Shown piece after piece: positions 18,157-27,006 of a DNA stretch of 35,083 nt. The stretch comes from Polaromonas sp. (GTDB taxonomy: Bacteria; Pseudomonadota; Gammaproteobacteria; Burkholderiales; Burkholderiaceae_C), in contig NZ_JABBPF010000191.1 of NCBI RefSeq assembly GCF_012927415.1, positions 1 to 35,083 of the forward strand, written 5' to 3'. The position numbers were made by a program, and so were the translations under genes. Numbering within the stretch: the first letter of the stretch is position 1; each line of letters opens with the position of its first letter. The notes under the pieces are model-generated. The model was not told the origin of the DNA, did no database searches, and was given only the letters and a program-made list of their open reading frames with translations.

Positions 18157-18375
18157 TCAGTTGTCTCTGAACTTTCGCTCAGGCAGCGCAATAAACTCGG
18201 CAGCAACAGCGACCTGCCCGGCCCTTTCGAGCACCAGCACCGGAATAGTCGTGGCTGGCGTCTGCGAGAGCCCCGGCATGACTTTATCAAAAGTCCTGGA
18301 CAAGGCCACCCACAGGCGGTTCACCGGGAAACCGCCACCCAGGCCTCTTTCGTATGTCGTAGTTTTTCTGGACAC
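18157..18375 (-). CDS. Possible small protein after osmC-like gene
   Basis: This 72-residue frame begins with GTG directly after the osmC-like stop codon on the same strand. It ends just before the convergent trhO. It is basic at the N-terminus, with a V-L-V-L-E-R-A-G-Q-V-A-V-A-A-E stretch near the C-terminus. I do not recognise a family. The close spacing would suit a last gene of the operon, but the ribosome binding site is distant (GGTGGAG about 12 bases away), and the opposite strand also has a similar-sized frame. If it is not coding, this 230-base stretch holds no other feature I can see. Confidence 0.3.
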   Translation of the reverse strand: MSRKTTTYERGLGGGFPVNRLWVALSRTFDKVMPGLSQTPATTIPVLVLERAGQVAVAAEFIALPERKFRDN

Positions 18376-18783
18376 TCATGACAGTCGCTCCACCTCAGTG
18401 GTGATTTCCGTGGTGACCTGGGTCATCAGCTTGTGAACCGGACATTTTTCCGCGACCGCCTGCAACTCCCCCAATTGCGCGTCGGTCAGCGTACCATGGA
18501 TTTTCAACCTGGCGGTCAGGCGATAGACACCGCTGCGCTCACCCGAATTGTCGTGTTCGACCAGGGTCTGGATATCATCGACGGGAATTCCCTTTTTTCG
18601 GGCGTACCACATCACCGTCAGGGCCTTGCAGGCGCCCAGCGCCGCATCGTATAAATCGTGCGGACTTGGGCCGGCGTCGTCACCCCCTTCGCCGTCACCT
18701 ATGTCGGCGATCAGCGCATGGCCGCGAATATGCACCGTCTGAGCCAACTTTCTGGTGCGGTCGAGCCTGAGTTCAATCGTCAT
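18376..18783 (-). CDS. OsmC/Ohr family peroxidase-like protein
   Basis: This 135-residue OsmC-fold protein has the two conserved cysteines, Cys52 in DAALGACKALTVMWYA and Cys114 in AEKCPVHKLM. In OsmC/Ohr proteins these reduce organic hydroperoxides. The PSPHDLYDAALGACKA block is typical of the YhfA/OsmC-like branch rather than Ohr itself, so the peroxide substrate is uncertain. It is the fourth gene of a minus-strand operon with pirin, DoxX and a flavodoxin-fold protein, a context of electrophile or oxidative stress defence. Confidence 0.88.
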   Translation of the reverse strand: MTIELRLDRTRKLAQTVHIRGHALIADIGDGEGGDDAGPSPHDLYDAALGACKALTVMWYARKKGIPVDDIQTLVEHDNSGERSGVYRLTARLKIHGTLTDAQLGELQAVAEKCPVHKLMTQVTTEITTEVERLS

Positions 18784-18842
18784 GATGAATTCCTGTCAAA
18801 AGTGCGAAGAAAGCAATGATGCTCCAGCGGTGGGGTTGCGCG

Positions 18843-19424
18843 CTAGCGCTGAAAACGCCTCGCCACCTCGGCCACCCGCTCTCCAAAACGGCGCGCTGTT
18901 TCCAGATCACCCGCAAACATGTCGCTCGCCCCCGCGTCCGAGGGCGACTGCGCGATGGCACCGCTGTAGGAACCCAGGTAGTTGGCGTCATTACGTTGCG
19001 CGGACTTGCTGTTGCTGGGCATGACACCTTGGCTGACCCAGATGCCGCCATGCTGCATGGCCAGGGTGAACAGATAATTGAGCGTGGACATCTTGTCGCC
19101 ATTGAGGGCGGCGCTGGTGGTAAAGCCGGCAAAAATCTTGTCTTTCCAAGTCTGGGTGTACCACGGCGCCGACGAGGCATCGGCAAATTTCTTGAACTGC
19201 CAGCTGACGCCACCCATGTAGGTAGGCGAACCCATGACGATGGCGTCGGCGGCACCGAGGGTCTCCCAGCCGTCCGCGGGCAGGTTGCCTTCGGCATCAA
19301 TGACCACGAGTTCCGCGCCGGCACCCTCGGCAATGGAATTCGCCATGCGCTGGGTATGTCCATAGCCGGAGTGGTACACCACCACAACCCTTGCCATGCC
19401 GTGGGGCCCGGTGCCGGTCATCAT
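18843..19424 (-). CDS. Flavodoxin-fold NAD(P)H-quinone oxidoreductase-like protein
   Basis: This 193-residue protein has the flavodoxin phosphate-binding loop YHSGYGHTQRMA (about 17-28), a SPTYMGGVSWQFKKF FMN loop (about 66-80) and a GFTTSAALNGDK segment, resembling WrbA-type and related flavodoxin-like quinone reductases. Such enzymes reduce quinones by two electrons with an FMN cofactor. The start at 19424 overlaps the doxX stop by one base (TGATG), supporting coupling. A second ATG nine codons later (MARVVVVYHSG) would also give a full domain. The precise substrate is not readable. Confidence 0.85.
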   Translation of the reverse strand: MMTGTGPHGMARVVVVYHSGYGHTQRMANSIAEGAGAELVVIDAEGNLPADGWETLGAADAIVMGSPTYMGGVSWQFKKFADASSAPWYTQTWKDKIFAGFTTSAALNGDKMSTLNYLFTLAMQHGGIWVSQGVMPSNSKSAQRNDANYLGSYSGAIAQSPSDAGASDMFAGDLETARRFGERVAEVARRFQR

Positions 19425-19834
19425 CAGGCGCTACGCTTGCCGTCAAAGCTCCAGGCACCGGCACCCCAGGCCGCGACGGTCAGCAAGCCACCCACGATCG
19501 CCATGTTTTTGAAGAACATCAGCGACTGCATCATTTGCTGATCGGCTGGCATGGTCCAGAAATTATGAAAAATGAAACTGATGACAAAGGTGAAAAATGC
19601 GATACCCAGCGCAGCCCAGCGCGTCTGCCAGCCGACCAGCAGCAGCAGGCCCAGTCCCAGCTCCACCCCGACGGCAACAGCCGCGGCCAGTTCGGGCAAG
19701 GGAATTCCCTTGGACGCGATATAACCGGCGGTTCCACTAAAACCGGCTATTTTGCTGAAGCCGGCAGGCACAAACAGCAACGCCAGCAAAAGGCGGCCAA
19801 TCAGGGACAGGGGATTTTGCAGGGAACTGAACAT
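19424..19834 (-). CDS. DoxX family membrane protein
   Basis: This 136-residue protein has about four hydrophobic segments: about 10-28, 49-68, 71-91 and 107-127. It shows the DoxX-family opening LIGRLLLALLFVPAGFSKI and the glycine-rich VELGLGLLLLVGW helix. DoxX proteins are small inner-membrane proteins related to the thiosulfate:quinone oxidoreductase subunit. In bacteria they are often found with pirin and flavodoxin-like genes and linked to thiol or oxidative stress. It lies between pirin and the flavodoxin-fold gene, on the same transcript. Confidence 0.88.
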   Translation of the reverse strand: MFSSLQNPLSLIGRLLLALLFVPAGFSKIAGFSGTAGYIASKGIPLPELAAAVAVGVELGLGLLLLVGWQTRWAALGIAFFTFVISFIFHNFWTMPADQQMMQSLMFFKNMAIVGGLLTVAAWGAGAWSFDGKRSA

Positions 19835-19912
19835 GGTAAATCTTTCTTGAAAAGTTAACGGGAGAATAACGGAGAGAAAATGACGGATGGACGAGGGCCG
19901 GGTCTGCTTTGA

Positions 19913-20614
19913 TCAGGGCGCAAGATCAAACACCAGTACTTCTGCTGATTGGCCGCCGGTCAGTTGCAGTCTGCTTTCTGCCTGCAGGGCCATGGCATCG
20001 CCCGCGTGAAGCAACTGGCCATTGACCTGAAGCTGGCCGCGTATGAGCTGGACATAGGTTTTGCGATCGGCATCGAGTGTCAATGCCGCAAACTCGTCAC
20101 CGTCAAACAGGCCGGCGTAGAGTTTTGCATCAGCATGAATCAGCACCGAACCCTGCGCGCCGTCGGGTGAGGCGACCAGTCGCAAGGTGCCACGTTTTTC
20201 GGCTTCCGGAAAAGTTTTCTGCTCATAGCCCGGCGCAATTCCGGTCACGTTGGGTTCTATCCAGATTTGCAGGAAATGCGTTGTTTGCTCCTCGTCATGG
20301 TTGAACTCGCTGTGCTGCACGCCGGTGCCTGCGCTCATGCGCTGCACGTCGCCGGGCGGTATGCCCTTGACGTTGCCCATGCTGTCTTTGTGGGCCAGCC
20401 CTCCGCTCAGCACGTAGCTGATGATTTCCATATCCTTATGACTGTGCGTGCCAAAACCCTGCCCGGCGGCGATGCGGTCTTCATTGATGACGCGCAGGTT
20501 GCCAAAACCCATGTGGGCCGGGTCGTGGTAGCCGGCAAACGAAAAGGAATGAAAGGACTTGAGCCAGCCGTGGTCCGCATAGCCGCGTTCGCTGGAAGTT
20601 CGTACCATCATCAT
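19913..20614 (-). CDS. Pirin family protein (YhaK/quercetinase type)
   Basis: This 233-residue bicupin protein has complete metal ligands in the N-terminal cupin: His57 and His59 in GTHSHKDMEII, His101 and Glu103 in GTGVQHSEFNHDE. Family hallmarks include FHSFSFAGYHDP and FGNLRVINEDRI. Pirins of this class bind iron or other metals, and some oxidise quercetin-like flavonols or act as redox sensors. The start has a strong GGAGG five bases upstream. It is the first gene of the minus-strand operon and is divergent from the lysR gene, resembling the yhaJ-yhaK pairing in E. coli. Confidence 0.9.
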   Translation of the reverse strand: MMMVRTSSERGYADHGWLKSFHSFSFAGYHDPAHMGFGNLRVINEDRIAAGQGFGTHSHKDMEIISYVLSGGLAHKDSMGNVKGIPPGDVQRMSAGTGVQHSEFNHDEEQTTHFLQIWIEPNVTGIAPGYEQKTFPEAEKRGTLRLVASPDGAQGSVLIHADAKLYAGLFDGDEFAALTLDADRKTYVQLIRGQLQVNGQLLHAGDAMALQAESRLQLTGGQSAEVLVFDLAP

Positions 20615-20699
20615 GAAGCCCTCCTTTCAAAGTCTGTTGCAATGCCTCCACTGTAGGTGCTTGAGGCGTCCTGGGCGTTGCGGGAGTTTGATGGCATCA

Positions 20700-20714
20700 T
20701 TCAAATTATTTGAA
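20700..20714. promoter_or_regulatory. LysR-type operator palindrome TTCAAATTATTTGAA
   Basis: This is a perfect 7-1-7 inverted repeat. Its inner 13 bases fit the T-N11-A consensus of LysR-type recognition sites. It lies eight bases before the lysR start and about 86 bases upstream of the pirin start, a position suited to autorepression of lysR and control of the divergent operon. Confidence 0.65.
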
Positions 20715-20722
20715 CCTTCCTC

Positions 20723-21676
20723 ATGGCAACTGTCAACACACCAGTCCGCAATGTCCTCACTCCCGAAACCATAGCGCTGATTGCCACGGTGCACCGCACC
20801 GGCAGCATGGCCGCTGCCGCGCGCGAACTGGGCGTTGTGCCCAGCGCACTGACGTACCGGATCCGGCTGGTGGAGGATGCGCTGGATGTACTGCTGTTTG
20901 ACCGCTCCTCGCGGCAGGCAAAATTGACTGCCGCCGGCCAGGAATTGCTGCGCGAAGGCAATCGCCTTCTGCTGGAACTTGACGCCGTGGCCAATCGCGT
21001 CAAGCGTGTGGCAACCGGCTGGGAGCCGCAGCTCACGCTTGCAGTGGACAGTGTGATTTCGCGCACCACTGTGATGGAATTGTGCGAGGCATTTTTCGCC
21101 CTGCATCCACCGACGCGCTTGCGGATCCGCGAGGAAGCCCTGTCGGGCACGCTGGAAGCTCTCACCTCGGGGCAGGCAGACCTGGCCATTGGCGTCGCCA
21201 TGGAGTCGCCAATGGGGAAATCGGTGCAAAGCAAACCGCTGGGTGCGATTCATTTCATTTACGCCGTGGCACCCCACCATCCGCTCGCTGAAGCCCCGGA
21301 GCCAGTCACGGACGCTATGCTCATGCCGCACCGCGCCGTGGCCGTCGCCGATTCGGTGCAGCGGGGCAGCGGTCTGACGGTGGGCCTGCTCGGCGGGCAG
21401 GACATCTTCACGGTGCCCGGTATGCAGGAGAAGCTCGACGCACAGCTGCGCGGAATCGGCGGGGGATTCCTGCCGGAATACCTGGCGCGGCCGCATGTCG
21501 CTACCGGCCGGCTGGTCGAAAAGAAGATGCAGCGGACGGCGCGCCTGATCTTCATGAGTTACGCCTGGCGTTGCGAAAACGACAACCGAGAGGGCCCGGC
21601 CTTACAGTGGTGGCTCCAGCAGCTGGAAAAGCCCGCTACCCGAAAAGCGCTGCTGGAGCATGAACAGTCGCTTTAA
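20723..21676 (+). CDS. LysR family transcriptional regulator
   Basis: This 317-residue regulator has an N-terminal winged helix-turn-helix at about 13-72. It contains the GSMAAAARELGVVPSALTYRIRLVEDAL recognition region and FDRSSRQAKLTAAG. A periplasmic-binding-like effector domain follows from about residue 95. It is divergent from the pirin-doxX-flavodoxin-osmC operon and separated by 108 bases with a perfect T-N11-A palindrome, so it most likely regulates that operon. The effector is unknown. By analogy with YhaJ it could be a quinone, nitroaromatic or other electrophile. Confidence 0.9.
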   Translation: MATVNTPVRNVLTPETIALIATVHRTGSMAAAARELGVVPSALTYRIRLVEDALDVLLFDRSSRQAKLTAAGQELLREGNRLLLELDAVANRVKRVATGWEPQLTLAVDSVISRTTVMELCEAFFALHPPTRLRIREEALSGTLEALTSGQADLAIGVAMESPMGKSVQSKPLGAIHFIYAVAPHHPLAEAPEPVTDAMLMPHRAVAVADSVQRGSGLTVGLLGGQDIFTVPGMQEKLDAQLRGIGGGFLPEYLARPHVATGRLVEKKMQRTARLIFMSYAWRCENDNREGPALQWWLQQLEKPATRKALLEHEQSL

Positions 21677-21774
21677 ATCAGCGTTTGCAGCCTGCCCAGA
21701 GTCCGGCAGCGTGTAGAGTGTGCTTATGTTTTTCGTTTTCGGCCCTTCCATCAACCCAGAAAAATTACAAAGAC

Positions 21775-22851
21775 ATGACAAAAAAACCCCGAACCGCTTT
21801 TTCTGAATTGCCAGCACGGCGTCATATCGCCGTGGTGGGTGCCGGTATTGCCGGAATCACCTGCGCGCGCACGCTGGCGCAGGCCGGGCACCGTGTTTCG
21901 GTGTTTGAAAAAAGCCACGGACCGGGTGGACGCATGGCAACCCGTGAAACGGAATTTGGCGGTTTTGACCATGGCACGCAGTACTTCACGATTCGGGACG
22001 CACGTTTTGAGAAGGCGCTGACCACTGCCTCCGGGCTGGTCCGGCCCTGGAGCGCCAATACCGTTCGCATTCTGGATGAGTTGGGGCGCGTCGTCGCCTC
22101 ATCGCTGCCAGCCAAGGAGGCTCATTGGGTCGCCACGCCGGGCATGAATGCCCTGGTCCGCCAATGGGCACGGCCTTTGGCTGATGCCGGGCAACTCATG
22201 CTGGATACCCGGGTCACGCTGATCGAAGCCGACAAGCTGCACCCCCAATGCTGGCAATTGCAAACCGAAGGCCCGGGCGCGCAAAGCAGGGTGCATTCGG
22301 GCTATGACGCTGTGGTGCTGGCCCTTCCCTCTTCGCAAGCCCACACCCTGCTGCTCAATTCACAGCAGGCCCAGGCCCTGCTGCCTGAACTGGCTGGCGT
22401 CAGTGTCGCGCCCTGCTGGACGCTGATGGTGGCCTTTCCGCAGGCGCTTCAGCCCACGCTGGCCCATCTCGGTCCCCAATGGAATGCGGCGCGCAGCACC
22501 CACCACCGCATTGCCTGGCTGGCCAGGGAGTCTTCCAAGCCGGGCCGTGGCCCGATTGAACGCTGGACCGTTCAGGCCAGCCCCGAATGGTCAGATCGCC
22601 ACCTGGAAGACGACGCCGAACGCGTCAAGGCCAAATTGCTCAAGGCTTTCACCGAAGTAACCGGCATACGCGCCGAGCCGCCTTATGCCGAGGTGCATCG
22701 CTGGCGCTATGCCCAGACCATAATGCCGCTGGGAAAAACCCACACCTGGGACCCCAGCTCCCGCATCGGTGCCTGTGGCGACTGGTGCCTCGGTCACCGG
22801 GTGGAGGACGGCTTTGTGTCGGGCCTGGAAATGGCCCTCGCCATTGGTTAG
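21775..22851 (+). CDS. Renalase-like FAD/NAD(P)-dependent oxidoreductase
   Basis: This 358-residue flavoprotein has a Rossmann dinucleotide motif [27 protein letters not shown] (20-46) with acidic Glu45 for ribose binding. The GPGGRMATR motif (49-57) of amine-oxidase-like enzymes follows. [10 protein letters not shown] and the C-terminal [20 protein letters not shown] block match the bacterial renalase-like family (COG3380), which oxidises aberrant dihydronicotinamide isomers in characterised members. The ATG at 21775 gives the normal N-terminus. The 98-base gap upstream likely holds its promoter. The substrate here is unproven. Confidence 0.85.
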   Translation: MTKKPRTAFSELPARRHIAVVGAGIAGITCARTLAQAGHRVSVFEKSHGPGGRMATRETEFGGFDHGTQYFTIRDARFEKALTTASGLVRPWSANTVRILDELGRVVASSLPAKEAHWVATPGMNALVRQWARPLADAGQLMLDTRVTLIEADKLHPQCWQLQTEGPGAQSRVHSGYDAVVLALPSSQAHTLLLNSQQAQALLPELAGVSVAPCWTLMVAFPQALQPTLAHLGPQWNAARSTHHRIAWLARESSKPGRGPIERWTVQASPEWSDRHLEDDAERVKAKLLKAFTEVTGIRAEPPYAEVHRWRYAQTIMPLGKTHTWDPSSRIGACGDWCLGHRVEDGFVSGLEMALAIG

Positions 22852-22949
22852 CCCACAAGTCAGTCGCTTCGTGCACTGCGCGGCCCCTGCTGGCGTCAAG
22901 AGGACGCCCGGCGCGGCGGCCTTTGAAGTTGACATCGTTCCGTCTGTGC

Positions 22950-23924
22950 ATGGCGTCTTATTTGTCTGGCTATAAGGGAAGGTTCGCGCCCTCGCCCACC
23001 GGTCCCCTGCATGCGGGCTCCCTCGTCGCAGCGCTGGCCAGCTGGCTTGACGCCCGGGCGCACCAGGGTCTCTGGCTGGTGCGGATCGAAGACGTGGACA
23101 CGCCGCGTTGCATGCCAGGCGCGGACCGCATCATCCTCCAGCAATTGGCTGCCTGCGGCCTGGAGTCCGACGAAACGCCGGTTTACCAATCGCAGCGCCG
23201 CGCGCTCTATCGGCAGGCGCTTGATCAGCTGGTGGCGCATGGCCTGGCTTATCCCTGCGGCTGCACGCGCTCGGACATCGCGGATACGCTTGCCGGCGCC
23301 GGGGAAGCACGAGCGCGTCATGGCGAGCTGGTGTATCCCGGCACCTGCCGCAGTGGCCTGCACGGCCGGGCCGCGCGCACCTGGCGCCTCCTGACCGCCA
23401 AATATGAAGAGAATACGGCGCAGGTCCAGGAAATACGGTCGCAAGATGCTATCAAAACAGGAGTTTTCAACGATGACGTCGAGCTGATGTGGCACGACCG
23501 GCTGCTCGGCAAGCAAGGCCAGAACGTCAGCCGTGAAGTGGGTGACTTCGTGCTCAAGCGGGCCGATGGCCTGTGGGCCTACCAGTTGGCCGTGGTAGTC
23601 GACGACGCGGCCCAGGGCATGACCGACATCGTCCGCGGCCAGGACCTGGCGGACAACACCGCGCGGCAGATCCTGCTGCAGCAAGCCCTTGGCCTGCCAA
23701 CGCCGCGCTACCTGCACACGCCGCTGGTGCTGGGCTTGAATGGCGAGAAGCTGTCCAAGCAAAACGCAGCACAGGCGCTGGATACCGGCGATCCACTGGC
23801 TGCTCTCGGGCAGGCGGGACGAACCCTTGGTCTGGGAGACCCGGTAAGCGCCAATACGCCGGCCCGCTGGCTGCAGCAGGCGGTTCCACTGTGGGCCGCG
23901 CGCTGCTGCAGTCCGGCGCATTAA
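22950..23924 (+). CDS. gluQ: Glutamyl-Q tRNA(Asp) synthetase GluQ
   Basis: This 324-residue truncated glutamyl-tRNA synthetase paralog attaches glutamate to queuosine 34 of tRNA(Asp). It has the HIGH-like [13 protein letters not shown] (12-24). A zinc site of Cys103, Cys105, Tyr129 and Cys133 lies in [10 protein letters not shown] and YPGTCRSG. The KMSKS-like GEKLSKQ is at 265-271. The anticodon-binding domain is absent, as is normal. Residues 151-175, in the middle of the protein, look like an added loop whose DNA holds GCTATCAAAACAGGAG, similar to small repeats elsewhere in the window. The ATG at 22950 gives the standard N-terminus. Confidence 0.93.
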   Translation: MASYLSGYKGRFAPSPTGPLHAGSLVAALASWLDARAHQGLWLVRIEDVDTPRCMPGADRIILQQLAACGLESDETPVYQSQRRALYRQALDQLVAHGLAYPCGCTRSDIADTLAGAGEARARHGELVYPGTCRSGLHGRAARTWRLLTAKYEENTAQVQEIRSQDAIKTGVFNDDVELMWHDRLLGKQGQNVSREVGDFVLKRADGLWAYQLAVVVDDAAQGMTDIVRGQDLADNTARQILLQQALGLPTPRYLHTPLVLGLNGEKLSKQNAAQALDTGDPLAALGQAGRTLGLGDPVSANTPARWLQQAVPLWAARCCSPAH

Positions 23925-23933
23925 AATCGTTCG

Positions 23934-24686
23934 GTGATTGAAAATTCCGCTCCCACCCCGCCCGTCCGCATCGAAGGCGCTCCCGCCGACGAGAGTCATC
24001 ACCGCAGCATCCGCAGTTTTGTCCGTCGTACCGGCCGCACCACGATCGGCCAGGCCAAGGCCTTTGCCGATGTGGGTCCCCGGTTCTTGCTGCCCTACAC
24101 CGGCGAGGCGATCGACTTCGCGGCGGTTTATGAACGAAGCGCGCCCACCATTCTCGAAATCGGCTTTGGTATGGGCGAAGCAACCGCGCATATTGCGGCC
24201 CTGATGCCTGAGAAAAACTTTCTCTGCTGTGAAGTCCACACACCCGGCGTTGGTGCGCTGCTCAAGCGGATTGGCGAGCAATCGCTTGGCAACATCCGCA
24301 TTTTGCAGCACGACGCCGTCGAGGTGATTGACCACATGCTGCCAAAGGTGGGCGGCTCGGGCAGCCTGGACGGCGCCCACATCTTTTTCCCCGACCCCTG
24401 GCACAAGACCAAACACAACAAGCGCCGCCTGATCCAGGCCCCGCTGATTGCCAAGCTGGCGGCCCGGCTCAAGCCGGGTGGCTACCTGCATTGCGCGACC
24501 GACTGGCAGCCTTATGCCGAGCAGATTCTTGAAGTGCTGAGCGCCGAGCCCTTGCTGAAGAACACCGCCGACGCTTCTACCAACGGTTATGCGCCCAAGC
24601 CCGATTACCGGCCGCTGACCAAGTTCGAGAACCGCGGTATCAAGCTCGGCCACGGTGTCTGGGACGTGGTGTTCACGCGTGTGTAA
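23934..24686 (+). CDS. trmB: tRNA (guanine-N7-)-methyltransferase TrmB
   Basis: This 250-residue SAM-dependent enzyme methylates G46 of tRNA. It has the SAM motif [10 protein letters not shown] (74-83), the ECCEVH acidic block and the diagnostic [15 protein letters not shown] (152-166) containing the catalytic aspartate. The C-terminal [16 protein letters not shown] is also typical. It starts with GTG at 23934, nine bases after the gluQ stop, so the two are probably co-transcribed. Confidence 0.95.
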   Translation: MIENSAPTPPVRIEGAPADESHHRSIRSFVRRTGRTTIGQAKAFADVGPRFLLPYTGEAIDFAAVYERSAPTILEIGFGMGEATAHIAALMPEKNFLCCEVHTPGVGALLKRIGEQSLGNIRILQHDAVEVIDHMLPKVGGSGSLDGAHIFFPDPWHKTKHNKRRLIQAPLIAKLAARLKPGGYLHCATDWQPYAEQILEVLSAEPLLKNTADASTNGYAPKPDYRPLTKFENRGIKLGHGVWDVVFTRV

Positions 24687-24704
24687 ATCGACGTTTTCCC
24701 CTGC

Positions 24705-25616
24705 GTGGGAGTGACCACGTTGCCAGCGCACGGGCTGCCAACGCGCCACGGCGTGGGTCCGAGCTGTGTTGGCCTGCCGGCCGGCGACTGGCCCACCTAC
24801 ACTGATTTCCTGGTGCAGCGTTTTCCGGCCATCACGCGGGAGGTCTGGCTTGAACGCATGGCCGCAGGGCTTGTGGTCGATGAGTTTGGCACGGCGGTGA
24901 CGCCCGGGCGGCCTTACCGGGGTCACATGCGCCTGTATTACTACCGCGCACTGGCGATCGAGCCGCACATTCCGTTTGAAGCGGCCGTGCTGTTTCAGGA
25001 CGAACATCTGGTGGTGGCCGACAAACCGCATTTTCTGCCGGTCACGCCTTCGGGCCGCTACCTTCAGGAGACGCTGCTGGTGCGACTGAAAAACCAGCTC
25101 GGACTGGACAGCCTGATACCGATCCACCGGATTGACCGGGAAACCGCGGGACTTGTGCTGTTTTCAGTCAAGCCTGCCGAACGCGACGCTTACCAGGCCT
25201 TGTTCAGGCGACATGAGGTCAGCAAGCACTATGAAGCCATCGCCCCGTGGCGCGCGGAGCTGCAGTTTCCGCTCATGCGAAGAACCCGGATCGTTGAGGG
25301 CGAGCCGTTCTTCCGGCAACGCGAGGCGCCGGGCGAGCCCAACAGTGTGACGCAGGTCGATGTGCTGCAAGTCATAGGCGAACAAGCTCGGTATGCGTTG
25401 CGCCCCGTCACCGGAAAAAAACACCAGTTGCGTGTGCACATGAATGCGCTGGGCATTCCGATCATCAATGACCGGATTTACCCGCCGGTGCCGATCACAC
25501 TTGATGACGACTTCACGCGGCCATTGCAACTGCTGGCAAAGTCAATTGCCTTTGCCGACCCTTTCAGTGGTCAGGCAAGGCAGTTTGACAGCCGGCTAAG
25601 CCTGCTGCTGGCCTGA
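24705..25616 (+). CDS. RluA-family pseudouridine synthase
   Basis: This 303-residue pseudouridine synthase has the RluA motif HRIDRETAGLVLFS (141-154), with catalytic Asp144. Upstream is VADKPHFLPVTPSG and downstream the KKHQLRVHMNALGIPIINDRIYP block. It lacks an evident N-terminal S4 domain but has an extra N-terminal region. Enzymes of this type modify rRNA or tRNA uridines. The exact target is not readable, and RluA-like and TruC-like roles are both possible. It starts with GTG 18 bases after trmB. An alternative GTG is two codons later. Confidence 0.88.
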   Translation: MGVTTLPAHGLPTRHGVGPSCVGLPAGDWPTYTDFLVQRFPAITREVWLERMAAGLVVDEFGTAVTPGRPYRGHMRLYYYRALAIEPHIPFEAAVLFQDEHLVVADKPHFLPVTPSGRYLQETLLVRLKNQLGLDSLIPIHRIDRETAGLVLFSVKPAERDAYQALFRRHEVSKHYEAIAPWRAELQFPLMRRTRIVEGEPFFRQREAPGEPNSVTQVDVLQVIGEQARYALRPVTGKKHQLRVHMNALGIPIINDRIYPPVPITLDDDFTRPLQLLAKSIAFADPFSGQARQFDSRLSLLLA

Positions 25617-25643
25617 CGCAGCGGCCCCTTCCGGCGACCAGCG

Positions 25644-26756
25644 TCAAGCCGTTATTTCTTTCGCCGTGATCTGGTACTTGAAGTCATCCGGCGCGTAGGA
25701 GTCGAAACGGCCGCCATCATTCTCGGCAATCGGATACATGAAGAAGCCCGGCTTCTCGCCTTTGGAATTCGGCAGGGTCACGTCATGCGCCGTGTTGTAG
25801 GCCATCCAGTTGCCTTCCCAGCCGCCAAACAGCGCCTTGTTGACCGGCGCCACCACCGGGTTGGTGGTGTTCTTGATCCAGTCGGCGGTTTCCAGGCGCA
25901 TGACCTTGGCCACGTCGGCCGGATCCATCGCGACCCAGCCGTAGCCCTTGAGATAAACCTCGGAGCGGCAATGTTGCGCGCCCTTGAGGCTGGCCGGATT
26001 GCCCGACAGCTCCTTGTAGCCGAAAGCCGAAGGCACCAGGCGAATGCCGTACACGTCGCGCGCCGGCAAGCCTACAGAGCGGCAAAGCCCGACAAATATC
26101 GCGTTCAAATCGGCGCATTTGCCGCCCAGATTGCCGGTTTCCAGCATGGTCTTGATGTCGCCTTCACCGCAGCCGCGCACCTTGGGGTCGCGGTAAGTAT
26201 TGGCCACGATCCAGTCGTACAGCTTTTGGGCTTTTTCGACATCGGTTTTGGCGCCCTGCGTGGCGGCCAGCGCGGTTTTAAGCACAATGCCGTCGGTCGG
26301 AATCCATCGGGTGGGCTGGGTGAAATAACGCAGCGTGTCAGCGTCTTCGGCCCTGGCGGTTTTCTGTGACCAGTCGATTGCCCGGCCTTGCGTCTGCACG
26401 CGGCTGGTGAGTTCGACAAAAGGATGGGCTTCGCTGGCGGCGAATTCAACATACAACATTTTTGCGCCGTTCTCGCCGTCCTGCATCAGCTTGGCGGGGC
26501 CGTTGCTGAAGAAGCCGTTTTCCAGCGAACGCTGGTAGTCGCTGTTGACCGACGGGATCGGCACCCACACCCGGCTCACACCATCGGGCGTGGCAATATC
26601 CACGCGCGTGGTGACCTCAAATGTGCGCCAGCCACCGCTTTGCGGCGCGAAGTTGCGGCGTGAAGCAGCTGCCTGGGCAAAACTGAGCGATGGCAATACG
26701 GAGGCAATACCGACTGCAGCGGTGGTTTTAAGAAAATTGCGACGTACGGTGGTCAT
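25644..26756 (-). CDS. Tat-exported transglutaminase-like protein
   Basis: This 370-residue protein begins with a twin-arginine signal, VRRNFLK at residues 4-10, then a hydrophobic stretch and an AQA-like cleavage site near 28-30. The transglutaminase core shows the catalytic triad Cys214 in GGKCADLNAIFVGLCRSVGLPAR, His262 in GAQHCRSEVYL and Asp278 in WVAMDPADV. Proteins of this bacterial group act as periplasmic peptidases or transamidases, and substrates are generally unknown. The ATG at 26756 has GGAG eight bases upstream and puts the Tat motif at the N-terminus. It is followed by 27 bases and then the convergent pseudouridine synthase. Confidence 0.87.
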   Translation of the reverse strand: MTTVRRNFLKTTAAVGIASVLPSLSFAQAAASRRNFAPQSGGWRTFEVTTRVDIATPDGVSRVWVPIPSVNSDYQRSLENGFFSNGPAKLMQDGENGAKMLYVEFAASEAHPFVELTSRVQTQGRAIDWSQKTARAEDADTLRYFTQPTRWIPTDGIVLKTALAATQGAKTDVEKAQKLYDWIVANTYRDPKVRGCGEGDIKTMLETGNLGGKCADLNAIFVGLCRSVGLPARDVYGIRLVPSAFGYKELSGNPASLKGAQHCRSEVYLKGYGWVAMDPADVAKVMRLETADWIKNTTNPVVAPVNKALFGGWEGNWMAYNTAHDVTLPNSKGEKPGFFMYPIAENDGGRFDSYAPDDFKYQITAKEITA

Positions 26757-27006
26757 GAGAGGAACTCCAAATGAAGGATTGGGGCGGGTAACGTACAGGG
26801 TCACAGGTAAAGGTGCAGCCCGATGTTGTGTCAAAAACCTTGCGGCTGAAAAAGGCAGCCAGCAAGACGATGCCAGCCCGAATTATCGCGAGAGCCGGCG
26901 AGTCTGGCAATTCTTCGGCTGATTTGGGCTCTTTAACCGAGACAGCCCGGTTCAACTGAAACTGCCAGGCCTGAGACGCAATCGACCTTGATCAGCAGCA
27001 TGACGC

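Noticed and set aside
22896..25127. Long open frame of 743 codons on the minus strand
   Set aside because: It lies antisense to gluQ, trmB and the pseudouridine synthase, all with clear family motifs. Its protein has no recognisable domain, and high-GC codon bias explains such antisense frames.
26728..26955. 75-codon minus-strand frame upstream of the transglutaminase-like gene
   Set aside because: It overlaps the well-supported start of that gene (Tat signal and GGAG), shows no domain and has no convincing ribosome binding site. I treat the 26757-27006 gap as non-coding.
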